A stretch of DNA of 64,000 bases. Origin: Bradyrhizobium sp. NDS-1. Its GTDB lineage: Bacteria; Pseudomonadota; Alphaproteobacteria; Rhizobiales; Xanthobacteraceae. Positions 33,056 through 41,002 of the stretch are shown piece after piece. How positions within the stretch are numbered: position 1 is the stretch's first letter; each line of letters begins with the position of its first letter. The translations under genes and the position numbers were made by a program. A model generated the notes under the pieces. The model searched no databases. It had not been told where the DNA came from and worked only from the letters and a program-made list of their open reading frames with translations. Where the stretch lies: contig NZ_CP136628.1 in NCBI RefSeq assembly GCF_032918005.1, positions 4,635,501-4,699,500 of the forward strand, read 5' to 3'.

Positions 33056-33739
33056 ATGAGCCTTCAACTCGACTTTCCCGCAGTGCTGGAGCGTTGGCCG
33101 AGTTTTCTCGCCGGCGCTGTCCTCACGCTGGAGCTTGCGGCCTTCGCGACGGTGCTTGGCGCGCTCCTCGGCACGCTCGCGGCGGTCGCGCGCGGCACGC
33201 ATAACGCGTTGATCGCGGGCGCCTGCAAAGTCTATGTCGAGACGATCCGCAACACGCCGCTCCTGGTGCAGATCTTCCTGGTCTATTTCGGCTTGGCCAG
33301 TCTCGGCCTGAAGTACTCCGCCTTCACCGTGGCCGTGGCCGCGCTGACCATCAATGTCGGCGCCTATACCGCCGAGATCATGCGCGCCGGCTTCGAGGCG
33401 ATCCCGCGCGGGCAGATCGAAGCCGCCGAGGGGCTGGCGCTGTCGCGCCTGCAGATCTACTGGCACATCATCCTGCTGCCGGCGATCGAGAAGGTCTATC
33501 CCGCGCTGACGAGCCAGTTCGTGCTCTTGATGCTGGCCTCCTCGGTCTGTTCGCAGATCTCGGCCGAGGAGCTCACCGCCGTCGCGAACTACATCCAGTC
33601 GGACACTTATCGCGCGTTCGAAACCTACATCATCGTCGCCGTGCTCTACGTCATCCTGTCACTGGTGATGCGTGCCGGCTTCTGGGGCCTCGGCCTCGTG
33701 CTGTTTCCGCGCCGGCGGCGGCTCGGCACACCATTGTGA
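33056..33739 (+). CDS. amino-acid-type ABC transporter permease 1
   Basis: A 227-residue HisMQ-type permease with five to six membrane helices. The EAA loop is GQIEAAEGLALSRLQIYWHI at about residues 120-139. It begins 11 bp after the dehydrogenase gene. Its ending abuts the second permease gene, so the two form a heterodimeric membrane domain. Such importers handle polar amino acids, but similar ones carry small organic acids or opines. Confidence 0.92.
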   Translation: MSLQLDFPAVLERWPSFLAGAVLTLELAAFATVLGALLGTLAAVARGTHNALIAGACKVYVETIRNTPLLVQIFLVYFGLASLGLKYSAFTVAVAALTINVGAYTAEIMRAGFEAIPRGQIEAAEGLALSRLQIYWHIILLPAIEKVYPALTSQFVLLMLASSVCSQISAEELTAVANYIQSDTYRAFETYIIVAVLYVILSLVMRAGFWGLGLVLFPRRRRLGTPL

Positions 33740-33740
33740 G

Positions 33741-34415
33741 ATGACCATGGGCGGACATCTCAACATCAACCATTTGATGTTCCTCGGCCAAGGCGCGCTG
33801 TGGACGATCGGCCTGTCCATGATAGCGCTGATTGGCGGCGGTATCGTCGGCTTCGTGATCGCGCTCGCGCGGATCTCGCCGCTCAAATCGGTACGGATCG
33901 CGAGCGCCGTCTACGTTCAGCTCATCCAGGGCACGCCGCTGCTCGTCATTCTCTTCCTCGGCTATTTTGGTCTTGCCGCCATCGGCCTGCAGGTCTCGCC
34001 GCTTGCGGCTGCCGGCGCCTCGCTGACGCTCTATGTCGCCGCCTATTTGGGCGAGATCTGGCGCGGCTGCATCCAGTCGGTGCCGAAGCCGCAATGGGAG
34101 GCGGCCGAGGGCCTGGCGCTGAGCCGGACCCAGCGCATGATCAAGGTGATCCTGCCGCAGGCGATCCGCATCGCGACGCCGCCGACCGTCGGCTTCATGG
34201 TGCAGATCATCAAGAACACCTCGCTCGCCTCCGTCGTCGGCTTCGTCGAGCTGATGCGCTCCGGGCAGATCGTCAACAACTCGCTGTTCGAGCCGTTCGC
34301 CATCTACGCCATCATCGCCGTCACCTACTTCGCCATGTGCTATCCACTGTCGCTGTTCAGCCAGAGGCTGGAGCGGCGGATGGGGCGTGGCAGGTCCAAC
34401 CTCGCGCCAGCCTGA
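33741..34415 (+). CDS. amino-acid-type ABC transporter permease 2
   Basis: A 224-residue HisMQ-type permease with the EAA loop PQWEAAEGLALSRTQRMIKV. ATG 33741 begins one base after the preceding stop, indicating translational coupling; a longer in-frame start inside the upstream gene is rejected. It pairs with the previous gene product. Confidence 0.92.
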   Translation: MTMGGHLNINHLMFLGQGALWTIGLSMIALIGGGIVGFVIALARISPLKSVRIASAVYVQLIQGTPLLVILFLGYFGLAAIGLQVSPLAAAGASLTLYVAAYLGEIWRGCIQSVPKPQWEAAEGLALSRTQRMIKVILPQAIRIATPPTVGFMVQIIKNTSLASVVGFVELMRSGQIVNNSLFEPFAIYAIIAVTYFAMCYPLSLFSQRLERRMGRGRSNLAPA

Positions 34416-34416
34416 C

Positions 34417-35175
34417 ATGCAGCAGACCCCCTCCCCATCCGAACCGATCGTTTCGCTTCGCGACGTGCAGAAGAGCTTTGGCTCGCTCCGCGTGCTCGAC
34501 GGCGTCTCCTTTGCCGTGGCACGCGGCGAGGTGCTGGCGCTGATCGGCCGCTCCGGCTCCGGCAAGAGCACGGCGCTGCGCTGCATCGACCGTTTCGAGA
34601 AGGTCGACGGCGGCGAGATCGTCGTCTGCGGGCATCGCGTCGACCGCCCCGACGTGAACCTGCGCGCGCTGCGCCAGGACGTCGGCATCGTGTTTCAGAG
34701 CTACAATCTGTTTCCGCACCTCACCATCGAACAGAACATCACGCTCGCCCCCTGCGCCGTAAAGGGCATGTCCGGCTCGCAGGCCAAAGACCTCGCCAGA
34801 AAAGTGCTCGCCCAGGTCGGGCTCGAGGAGAAGCTGCACGCCTATCCAGAACAGCTCTCGGGCGGCCAGCAGCAGCGCGCCGCGATTGCCCGCTCACTCG
34901 CCATGCAGCCCAAGGTCATGCTGTTCGACGAGGTCACTTCCGCGCTCGATCCCGAGCTCACCGGCGAAGTGCTGAAGGTGATCGAGCAGCTCGCGGCTGA
35001 CGGCATGACCATGGTGATGGTCACCCACGAGATGGGATTTGCCAAAGGCATCGCCGACCGGATCGTCTTCATGCATCGCGGCAAGGTCCACGAGACCGGA
35101 CCCGCCTCGATCCTGACCTCGCCGGCGACGCCTGAACTCACGCAATTCGTGGGCACTGGAAACTTAAAATCATAA
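34417..35175 (+). CDS. amino-acid-type ABC transporter ATP-binding protein
   Basis: A 252-residue ATPase. Walker A GRSGSGKST (about residues 39-47), Q-loop FQSYNLFPH, signature LSGGQQQRAAIA, Walker B VMLFDEVTSALD and the H-loop THEMGF are all intact. It matches the GlnQ/HisP group. The ATG is one base from the preceding permease stop. It powers the two permeases above. Confidence 0.95.
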   Translation: MQQTPSPSEPIVSLRDVQKSFGSLRVLDGVSFAVARGEVLALIGRSGSGKSTALRCIDRFEKVDGGEIVVCGHRVDRPDVNLRALRQDVGIVFQSYNLFPHLTIEQNITLAPCAVKGMSGSQAKDLARKVLAQVGLEEKLHAYPEQLSGGQQQRAAIARSLAMQPKVMLFDEVTSALDPELTGEVLKVIEQLAADGMTMVMVTHEMGFAKGIADRIVFMHRGKVHETGPASILTSPATPELTQFVGTGNLKS

Positions 35176-35193
35176 CAGGAGAGGAGACCAGGA

Positions 35194-35988
35194 ATGACCA
35201 ACAAGACCTTGCTGGGAACGGTTACCGCTTTGTGCGGCCTCATCGCGATGACGGCCACGCCCGCTTCCGCCGATCTGCTCGACGACATCATGAAAGCGAA
35301 GAAGATCCGTATCTCGACGGATCTCGCCATCCCGCCTTCGGGCATGATGGACAGCACGATGACGCCGACCGGCTCCGACGTCGAAGTGGCCCAGTTGCTC
35401 GCCAAGGACTGGGGGCTCCAGCTCGAGTTCATCCAGACCACCGGGGCGACCCGCATCCCGAACGTCCTGACCGGCAAGGCCGACATCATCATCTCGACCC
35501 TGTCGGTGACTGCCGAGCGCGCCAAGGTGATCGACTTCACCAAGCGCTATGCGACGCTGCAATCCGACGTCGGCTGCCTGAAATCATCGACGATCAAGGA
35601 CTGGCCGGACCTCAAGGACAAGCCGATCGGCGTCTCGCGCGGCACCACGCAGGACACCACTCTCTCCAACATGAAGGACAAGGACCTCAAGATCGCCCGC
35701 TACGACGACGACGCCACCATGGTGACGGCGGCGGTCTCAGGCCAGGTCGACTGCGTCGGCTCGTCCGCGACGATCATCAACCAGATCGGTGTGAAGAACC
35801 CCTCGCGCGTGTTTGAATCCCGGATTCCGCTGGCGACCTTCGATCTCGCCATCGGCCTGAAGAAGGGCGAGCAGCCCTTGATGGACAAGCTCAACGCCTG
35901 GATCACCGAGAACGTCAAGAACGGCAAGCTCAACGCGATCTACAGGAAGTTCCATGGGGTGGATCTGCCGCCCGACATGCGCAGCTGA
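35194..35988 (+). CDS. ABC transporter periplasmic substrate-binding protein
   Basis: A 264-residue family 3 solute-binding protein with a signal peptide ending near ATPASA. The early binding region reads RISTDLAIPPSGMMDSTM, and the ADIIISTLSVTAERAKVIDF segment contains a conserved ligand Arg. AGGAGAGGAG precedes the ATG. It is the fourth gene of the importer. The ligand cannot be read from sequence; the neighbouring catabolic genes suggest a sugar acid or hydroxy acid rather than an amino acid. Confidence 0.92.
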   Translation: MTNKTLLGTVTALCGLIAMTATPASADLLDDIMKAKKIRISTDLAIPPSGMMDSTMTPTGSDVEVAQLLAKDWGLQLEFIQTTGATRIPNVLTGKADIIISTLSVTAERAKVIDFTKRYATLQSDVGCLKSSTIKDWPDLKDKPIGVSRGTTQDTTLSNMKDKDLKIARYDDDATMVTAAVSGQVDCVGSSATIINQIGVKNPSRVFESRIPLATFDLAIGLKKGEQPLMDKLNAWITENVKNGKLNAIYRKFHGVDLPPDMRS

Positions 35989-36002
35989 ACCAAACGAAAG
36001 AA

Positions 36003-36032
36003 AACGTGACAGCCACACGCGGCTGTCACGTT
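36003..36032 (+). terminator. strong intercistronic hairpin after the binding-protein gene
   Basis: Perfect 12-bp arms AACGTGACAGCC and GGCTGTCACGTT surround the loop ACACGC. No T-run follows (TTCATG only), so it is more likely a 3'-end stabiliser or partial terminator than a full stop. It lies between the binding-protein gene and rpiB and could raise binding-protein mRNA over downstream genes. Confidence 0.6.
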
Positions 36033-36057
36033 CATGCAAGATCAAGAAGGACATTAC

Positions 36058-36504
36058 ATGCGTCTCGTCATCGGATCCGACCACGCCGGCTGGCCACTCA
36101 AGCAGACCGTCATCGACCACATCCGCAAGCTCGGCCACGAAATCATCGACGTCGGCTCCCATGACGACAAGCCGGTGGATTTCCCCGATATCGCGCGGGC
36201 CGTTGCGGCGAAGGTGACATCGGGCGAAGCCACGCGCGGCATCATGGTCTGCGGCACCGGCGTCGGCGCCTCGATCGCCGCCAACAAGATGAAGGGCATC
36301 CGCGCCGCAGTCTGCCACGACGTTCACTCCGCCCATCAGAGCGTCGAGCATGACGACGTCAACGTCATGTGCATCGGCGCGCAGATTGTTGGCGCCTGGC
36401 TCGCGGTGGACCTCGTGTCTTCCTACCTGTCCGCCGAATTCTCCACCGACGAGGATTTCCGCCGCCGCGTCGAGAAACTGCGCGTCATGGACGAGCAAGG
36501 CTGA
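36058..36504 (+). CDS. rpiB: ribose 5-phosphate isomerase B family protein
   Basis: A 148-residue RpiB/LacAB-type isomerase. It starts RLVIGSDHAGWPLK. The active-site Cys lies in MVCGTGVGASIAANKMKGI (about residue 65), and the CHDVHSAHQSVEHDDVNVMC segment is present. RpiB homologues also isomerise erythrulose, allose or other sugar phosphates, and its place in a catabolic operon suggests such a dedicated role. ATG 36058 is at the conserved MRLVIGSDHAG start. The ribokinase gene follows within 10 bp. Confidence 0.9.
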   Translation: MRLVIGSDHAGWPLKQTVIDHIRKLGHEIIDVGSHDDKPVDFPDIARAVAAKVTSGEATRGIMVCGTGVGASIAANKMKGIRAAVCHDVHSAHQSVEHDDVNVMCIGAQIVGAWLAVDLVSSYLSAEFSTDEDFRRRVEKLRVMDEQG

Positions 36505-36514
36505 CGGTCTCTCC

Positions 36515-37432
36515 ATGATCCTGGTGTTCGGATCGCTCAACGTCGATCTGGTCGCAGAGGTGCCGATCATTCCAGGCCCGGGCCGGACGGTGCTGGCACC
36601 ATCCTACCGGACCCACTTCGGCGGCAAGGGCGCCAATCAGGCCGTCGCCGCCGCGCGGATCGCCGGACCTGGACGCGTGCGCATGGCGGGCCGCGTCGGC
36701 CGCGACGGATTTGGCGACAGCGCGATCGAAAACCTTCGAGCCAATGGCGTCGATGCCGACCTGGTCATCAGGGCCGATGAGCCGACCGGCTGTGCGTTCA
36801 TCACGGTCGATCAGGCCGGCGAGAATGCGATCACGGTGGCAAGCGGCGCCAACATGACGGCGAGCGCCAGTGATCTTGCCGCCGAGCTGTACAGCTCCGA
36901 CACCGTGCTGATGCTTCAGATGGAAGTGCCGTTCGCGCAAGCGAAGGAAGCCGCGCGCAGAACCTCGGCGGCCTCCGGCACCGTCATCTGGAATCTCGCG
37001 CCCGTTCCGGACAAGATGACCCGCGAAATGGTGACGGAGCTTCTCGCCGTCACCGACTATCTCCTGGTCAACGAGCATGAAGCGCTCGATGCCGCCGCCG
37101 CCGTCGGCCTTGCTTGCGACGACCACGAAATGGCAGCAGCCGGGCTCGCCAGAGCCGGCAACCTCACCTGCATCGTCACTGCCGGCGCGCAAGGCGCGCT
37201 CGCCATGACGGCCGAGGGAACCTGCCTGCGCGCGGCCGCCCCGCGCATCACGCCGGTGGATACGACCGGCGCCGGCGACACCTTCGTCGGCGCATTCGCG
37301 GCCATACTCAGCGAAGGCGTGTCGCTACAGCACGCGCTGGAGGTGAGCTGCGAAGCCGCGGCGTTGAAATGCCTCAAGGCCGGCGCCCAGACCGGCATGC
37401 CGATGCGCAGCGCGATAGGTTCCATCGCCTAG
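36515..37432 (+). CDS. PfkB-family carbohydrate kinase (ribokinase-like)
   Basis: A 305-residue kinase of the ribokinase/PfkB fold. It has GSLNVDLVAEV at the N-terminus, the substrate motif FGGKGANQAVAAARI (about 36-50) and the ATP/catalytic motif DTTGAGDTFVGAF (about 249-261) with the catalytic Asp in GAGD. It is the last gene of the operon and would phosphorylate the sugar product for RpiB. Ribose is possible, but the importer is not a ribose type. Confidence 0.88.
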   Translation: MILVFGSLNVDLVAEVPIIPGPGRTVLAPSYRTHFGGKGANQAVAAARIAGPGRVRMAGRVGRDGFGDSAIENLRANGVDADLVIRADEPTGCAFITVDQAGENAITVASGANMTASASDLAAELYSSDTVLMLQMEVPFAQAKEAARRTSAASGTVIWNLAPVPDKMTREMVTELLAVTDYLLVNEHEALDAAAAVGLACDDHEMAAAGLARAGNLTCIVTAGAQGALAMTAEGTCLRAAAPRITPVDTTGAGDTFVGAFAAILSEGVSLQHALEVSCEAAALKCLKAGAQTGMPMRSAIGSIA

Positions 37433-37491
37433 GACGGATCGCCCGCATCGCCGGCCACGGCTAAACTCTCCCGATTCGTGGAGCGCTGCCC

Positions 37492-38211
37492 TTGGCCTTC
37501 CTCTTCGTCCTCACCGTCGGCCTCGTCGCCGGCACCATTTCCGGCATCGTCGGCACGGGCTCGTCGATCATGCTGATGCCGGTGCTGGTCTATGCCTATG
37601 GGCCGAAGGAGGCCGTGCCGATCATGGCCGTGGCCTCCGTCATGGCGAATTTCTCGCGGATCCTGGCCTGGTGGCGCGAGGTCGACTGGCGGGCCTGCGC
37701 GGCCTATTCCGTGACAGGCATTCCAGCCGCAGCGCTCGGCGCGCGCACGCTGCTGGCGCTGCCTTCGCATGCGGTCGATATTGCCATCGGCCTCTTCCTG
37801 ATCGCGATGGTACCGGTGCGGCACTTCCTGGCGCGGCACGACCTCAAGGCCAATCTCTGGCACCTCGCGATCGGCGGCGCCGTCATCGGCTATCTCACCG
37901 GCATCGTGGTCTCGACCGGCCCGCTCAGCGTGCCGCTGTTCCTGTTCTACGGCCTCAGCAAGGGCGCCTTCCTCGCCACCGAAGCCGCCTCGTCGCTGGG
38001 GCTCTACCTCAGCAAGTCGGTGACGTTCGAGCGCTTCGGGGCGCTGACCGCCGACGTTGCTCTGAAAGGATTGGTGGCCGGCTCGTCGCTGATGATCGGT
38101 GCCTTCGTCGCAAAACGCTTCGTGCTGCACCTGAAGCCGGAGATGTTTCGCCTGCTGATGGACGGCATCATGCTGGCGGCGGGCATGTCGATGCTGTTGA
38201 ACGCATTCTGA
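37492..38211 (+). CDS. TSUP-family (TauE/SafE) membrane transporter
   Basis: A 239-residue protein with seven or eight hydrophobic helices and the repeated TSUP motifs (GLVAGTISGIVGTGSSIMLMP near the start, GAVIGYLTGIVVSTGPL near residue 130). The TTG start at 37492 is inferred because no ATG/GTG is in frame nearby. The family moves sulfite, sulfonates or small organic acids. It follows the catabolic operon on the same strand at 59 bp and might export or import a related acid, but this is not certain. Confidence 0.85.
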   Translation: MAFLFVLTVGLVAGTISGIVGTGSSIMLMPVLVYAYGPKEAVPIMAVASVMANFSRILAWWREVDWRACAAYSVTGIPAAALGARTLLALPSHAVDIAIGLFLIAMVPVRHFLARHDLKANLWHLAIGGAVIGYLTGIVVSTGPLSVPLFLFYGLSKGAFLATEAASSLGLYLSKSVTFERFGALTADVALKGLVAGSSLMIGAFVAKRFVLHLKPEMFRLLMDGIMLAAGMSMLLNAF

Positions 38212-38249
38212 CCTCTGAGAGACATACCGCCGAGCAAAGGACCCAATGA

Positions 38250-38660
38250 ATGCGCACCGTCTCCCTGATCGCCGCCGCCGGCATCGTCCTCTTCGCAATA
38301 CAGCCGGTGTCCGCCGCGCAGACGTTCGACGGCTTATGGGCCTCGACGAAAAAGGACTGCCGCGACAGCGAGGCCCCGGACAGCAAAACGATGATCGACC
38401 TCGACAACGTCATCAAGGGCAAGCCGGCCCCGCTGGTCGATCGGTACGAGAACCATTGCCGCATCGACCGCAAGACGCCGGCCGGCGACGGCCTCGTGCT
38501 GTCCGCCACCTGCTTCGAGTTCTGGGACGATTACACCAAGGGCGTGAACGGCAGTAAGGTCACGATCAAGCTGGCGCCGGGCGCCAACGGCACGATCAAG
38601 ATCGACGGGAAGCCCTATCTGCTGTGCAAGCGCAAGGACGAGCTGCCGAAAGCCCGCTAG
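38250..38660 (+). CDS. small secreted hypothetical protein
   Basis: A 136-residue protein with a signal peptide ending near PVSAA. The mature part has four cysteines (KKDCRDSE, NHCRID, SATCFEF, LLCKRK), suggesting two disulfides, and reads like a small beta-rich domain (FDGLWASTKKDC). Similar proteins are common in Bradyrhizobium, with no known function. It lies 39 bp after the transporter gene and 71 bp before radA. Confidence 0.7.
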   Translation: MRTVSLIAAAGIVLFAIQPVSAAQTFDGLWASTKKDCRDSEAPDSKTMIDLDNVIKGKPAPLVDRYENHCRIDRKTPAGDGLVLSATCFEFWDDYTKGVNGSKVTIKLAPGANGTIKIDGKPYLLCKRKDELPKAR

Positions 38661-38731
38661 CGCGGAACGCGTCGCACTCCCATCTCCGATCGTGCTAAGC
38701 ACCCACAGCAGAGCAACGACTCAACACATCC

Positions 38732-40177
38732 ATGGCCAAGAACACGCTTTCCTTCGTCTGCCAGAACTGCGGCGCGGCCTATAACCGCTGGCAGGGCAAG
38801 TGCGAGTCCTGCGGCGAGTGGAATACGCTCGCCGAGGAGGACACCAGCGGCAGCGTGCCGGTGTCGATCCGCTCCAAACGCAAGGGGCGGACGTTCGCGC
38901 TGGAGAGTCTTTCCGGCAAGAGCCCGGATGCGCCGCGCCTGTCCTCGGGGATGAGCGAGCTCGACCGCGTCACCGGCGGCGGCTTCGTCCGCGGCTCGGT
39001 GCTGCTGCTCGGCGGCGATCCCGGTATCGGCAAATCGACGCTGCTGACGCAGGCGACCAGCCTGCTGGCGCGCGCCGGCCACCGCGTCGTCTACATCTCC
39101 GGCGAAGAGGCGGTCGCGCAGGTGCGCCTGCGCGCCGAACGGCTCGGCCTGTCGGACGCACCGGTACAGCTCGCCGCCGAGACCTCGGTCGAGGACATCG
39201 TCTCGACGCTGTCGGAGGGCGCGGTGCCCCGGCTCATCGTGATCGATTCGATCCAGACCATGTGGACCGACACCGTGGAATCGGCGCCCGGCACGGTGAC
39301 GCAGGTGCGCGCCTCGGCGCAGGCGCTGATCCGTTTCGCCAAGAAGACCGGCGCGGCCATCATCCTGGTCGGCCATGTCACCAAGGACGGCCAGATCGCC
39401 GGTCCCCGCGTGGTCGAGCACATGGTCGACGCGGTGATGTCGTTCGAGGGCGAAGGCTCGCAGCAGTTCCGCATCCTGCGCGCCGTGAAGAACCGTTTCG
39501 GGCCGACCGACGAGATCGGCGTGTTCGAGATGACCGGCCTGGGCCTGCGCGAGGTCACCAACCCCTCGGAGCTGTTCCTGTCCGAGCGCGATCTCGGCAC
39601 GCCCGGCACCGCAGTCTTCGCGGGTATCGAGGGCACGCGGCCCGTCCTGGTCGAATTGCAGGCACTGGTGGCCCCGACCTCGCTGGGCACGCCCAGGCGC
39701 GCGGTGGTCGGCTGGGATCCGAGCCGGCTGTCGATGGTGCTGGCGGTGCTGGAGGCCCATTGCGGGGTCAAGCTCTCCGGCCACGACGTTTATCTGAACG
39801 TCGCCGGCGGCCTGCGCATCCACGAGCCGGCGGCGGATCTGGCCGCTGCGGCGGCATTGGTCTCATCCCTGGTTAACGCGCAATTGCCGAGCGATGCGGT
39901 CTATTTCGGCGAGATCTCGCTGTCCGGCGTGGTGCGCCCGGTGGCACAGACCCCGGCACGGCTGAAGGAGGCGGCAAAACTCGGCTTTCAGCGTGCCGTG
40001 TTGCCCGAATCGGCCCGCGGTGAGAGCGGCGGCGATGCCGGATTGACGCTGAATGCGGTCAACAGCCTGACGACATTGGTGGCCGAGATCGCGGCCCGCG
40101 GCTCCCGCCGGGGCGAATCGAACGCGCAGGCCGAGAAAAATGCCACACCGGCAAGATTCCGCCGTGGAGAGGGTTAG
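38732..40177 (+). CDS. radA: DNA repair protein RadA (Sms)
   Basis: A RecA-like ATPase promoting branch migration in recombinational repair. It is 481 residues long. The N-terminal C4 zinc finger is CQNCG...CESCG (about residues 10-30). Walker A is GGDPGIGKST (about 91-100), the RadA motif is KNRFGPTDE (about 252-260), and the C-terminal Lon-like domain includes LNVAGGLRIHEPAADLAAAAAL. It is the backbone gene that resumes after the accessory segment; cvpA and purF follow. Confidence 0.97.
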   Translation: MAKNTLSFVCQNCGAAYNRWQGKCESCGEWNTLAEEDTSGSVPVSIRSKRKGRTFALESLSGKSPDAPRLSSGMSELDRVTGGGFVRGSVLLLGGDPGIGKSTLLTQATSLLARAGHRVVYISGEEAVAQVRLRAERLGLSDAPVQLAAETSVEDIVSTLSEGAVPRLIVIDSIQTMWTDTVESAPGTVTQVRASAQALIRFAKKTGAAIILVGHVTKDGQIAGPRVVEHMVDAVMSFEGEGSQQFRILRAVKNRFGPTDEIGVFEMTGLGLREVTNPSELFLSERDLGTPGTAVFAGIEGTRPVLVELQALVAPTSLGTPRRAVVGWDPSRLSMVLAVLEAHCGVKLSGHDVYLNVAGGLRIHEPAADLAAAAALVSSLVNAQLPSDAVYFGEISLSGVVRPVAQTPARLKEAAKLGFQRAVLPESARGESGGDAGLTLNAVNSLTTLVAEIAARGSRRGESNAQAEKNATPARFRRGEG

Positions 40178-40345
40178 CCGGAGGTGACGCCGGAGGTGTC
40201 CGCCGCTATACACCCGTCACAAAAGCAGCATGGGATTGCGTGGTTGCGGCCTTGCCGGGAACGCCGTCTGCCCCTCTTTTAAGGCAGCGGCCAAATACCG
40301 ATTCGGCTAAAGCACCTTGGAAGTACGAGCGGACCAGACCAGCCG

Positions 40346-40975
40346 ATGCCAGTTACCATCCTCGACCTGATCCTGCTCGGTGTGATGCTGATTTCGGGCC
40401 TGCTTGCCTTGGTCCGCGGCTTCATGCGCGAAATCCTGTCGATCGCGGCCTGGGGCGCGGCGGCGATCGTGACGCTGTACTCGTTCTCGAAGCTGCTGCC
40501 GACCGCAAAGACCTACTTCAACAACGACACCGTCGCGACCGTGGTCGTGATCGCCGGCGTGTTCATCGGCACCCTCGTCGTGGTCTCCGTGATCACGGTC
40601 CGGATCTCCGACATGATCCTGGATTCGCGCATCGGCGCGCTGGACCGCACCCTTGGCTTCCTGTTTGGCCTTGCTCGCGGCCTTTTGATCGTGGTCGTCG
40701 CCTACCAGTTCTTCATCTGGCTGGTTCCCGACAAGCAGCAGCCGGATTGGGTTCGCGGCGCAAAGTCCCGAACCGTGCTCGATTCGACCGGAGATTGGCT
40801 GAAGTCGCTCTTGCCGGATGACCCCGAGAACACCATCTTGAAGAGATTCAAGAAAAACAAACCAGATGATGATCAAGCTGATTCCGAACAGCAGCCTTCG
40901 GGCAGTGGCGACGGATACAGTAAACCTGCTCGTGACAGTTTGAAGAAACTGATCGAGAAACCTGCGGCGCGTTGA
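40346..40975 (+). CDS. cvpA: CvpA-family membrane protein
   Basis: A 209-residue protein with four N-terminal hydrophobic helices, starting TILDLILLGVMLISGLLALVRG, and a polar, Lys/Glu-rich C-terminal 60 residues. It matches CvpA (colicin V production). The cvpA-purF neighbourhood is conserved across proteobacteria. The role is unclear; links to envelope homeostasis are reported elsewhere. purF starts about 27 bp after its stop. Confidence 0.92.
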   Translation: MPVTILDLILLGVMLISGLLALVRGFMREILSIAAWGAAAIVTLYSFSKLLPTAKTYFNNDTVATVVVIAGVFIGTLVVVSVITVRISDMILDSRIGALDRTLGFLFGLARGLLIVVVAYQFFIWLVPDKQQPDWVRGAKSRTVLDSTGDWLKSLLPDDPENTILKRFKKNKPDDDQADSEQQPSGSGDGYSKPARDSLKKLIEKPAAR

Positions 40976-41002
40976 TTGCCCCTAAAGAGAGGCGTGGACG
41001 AG

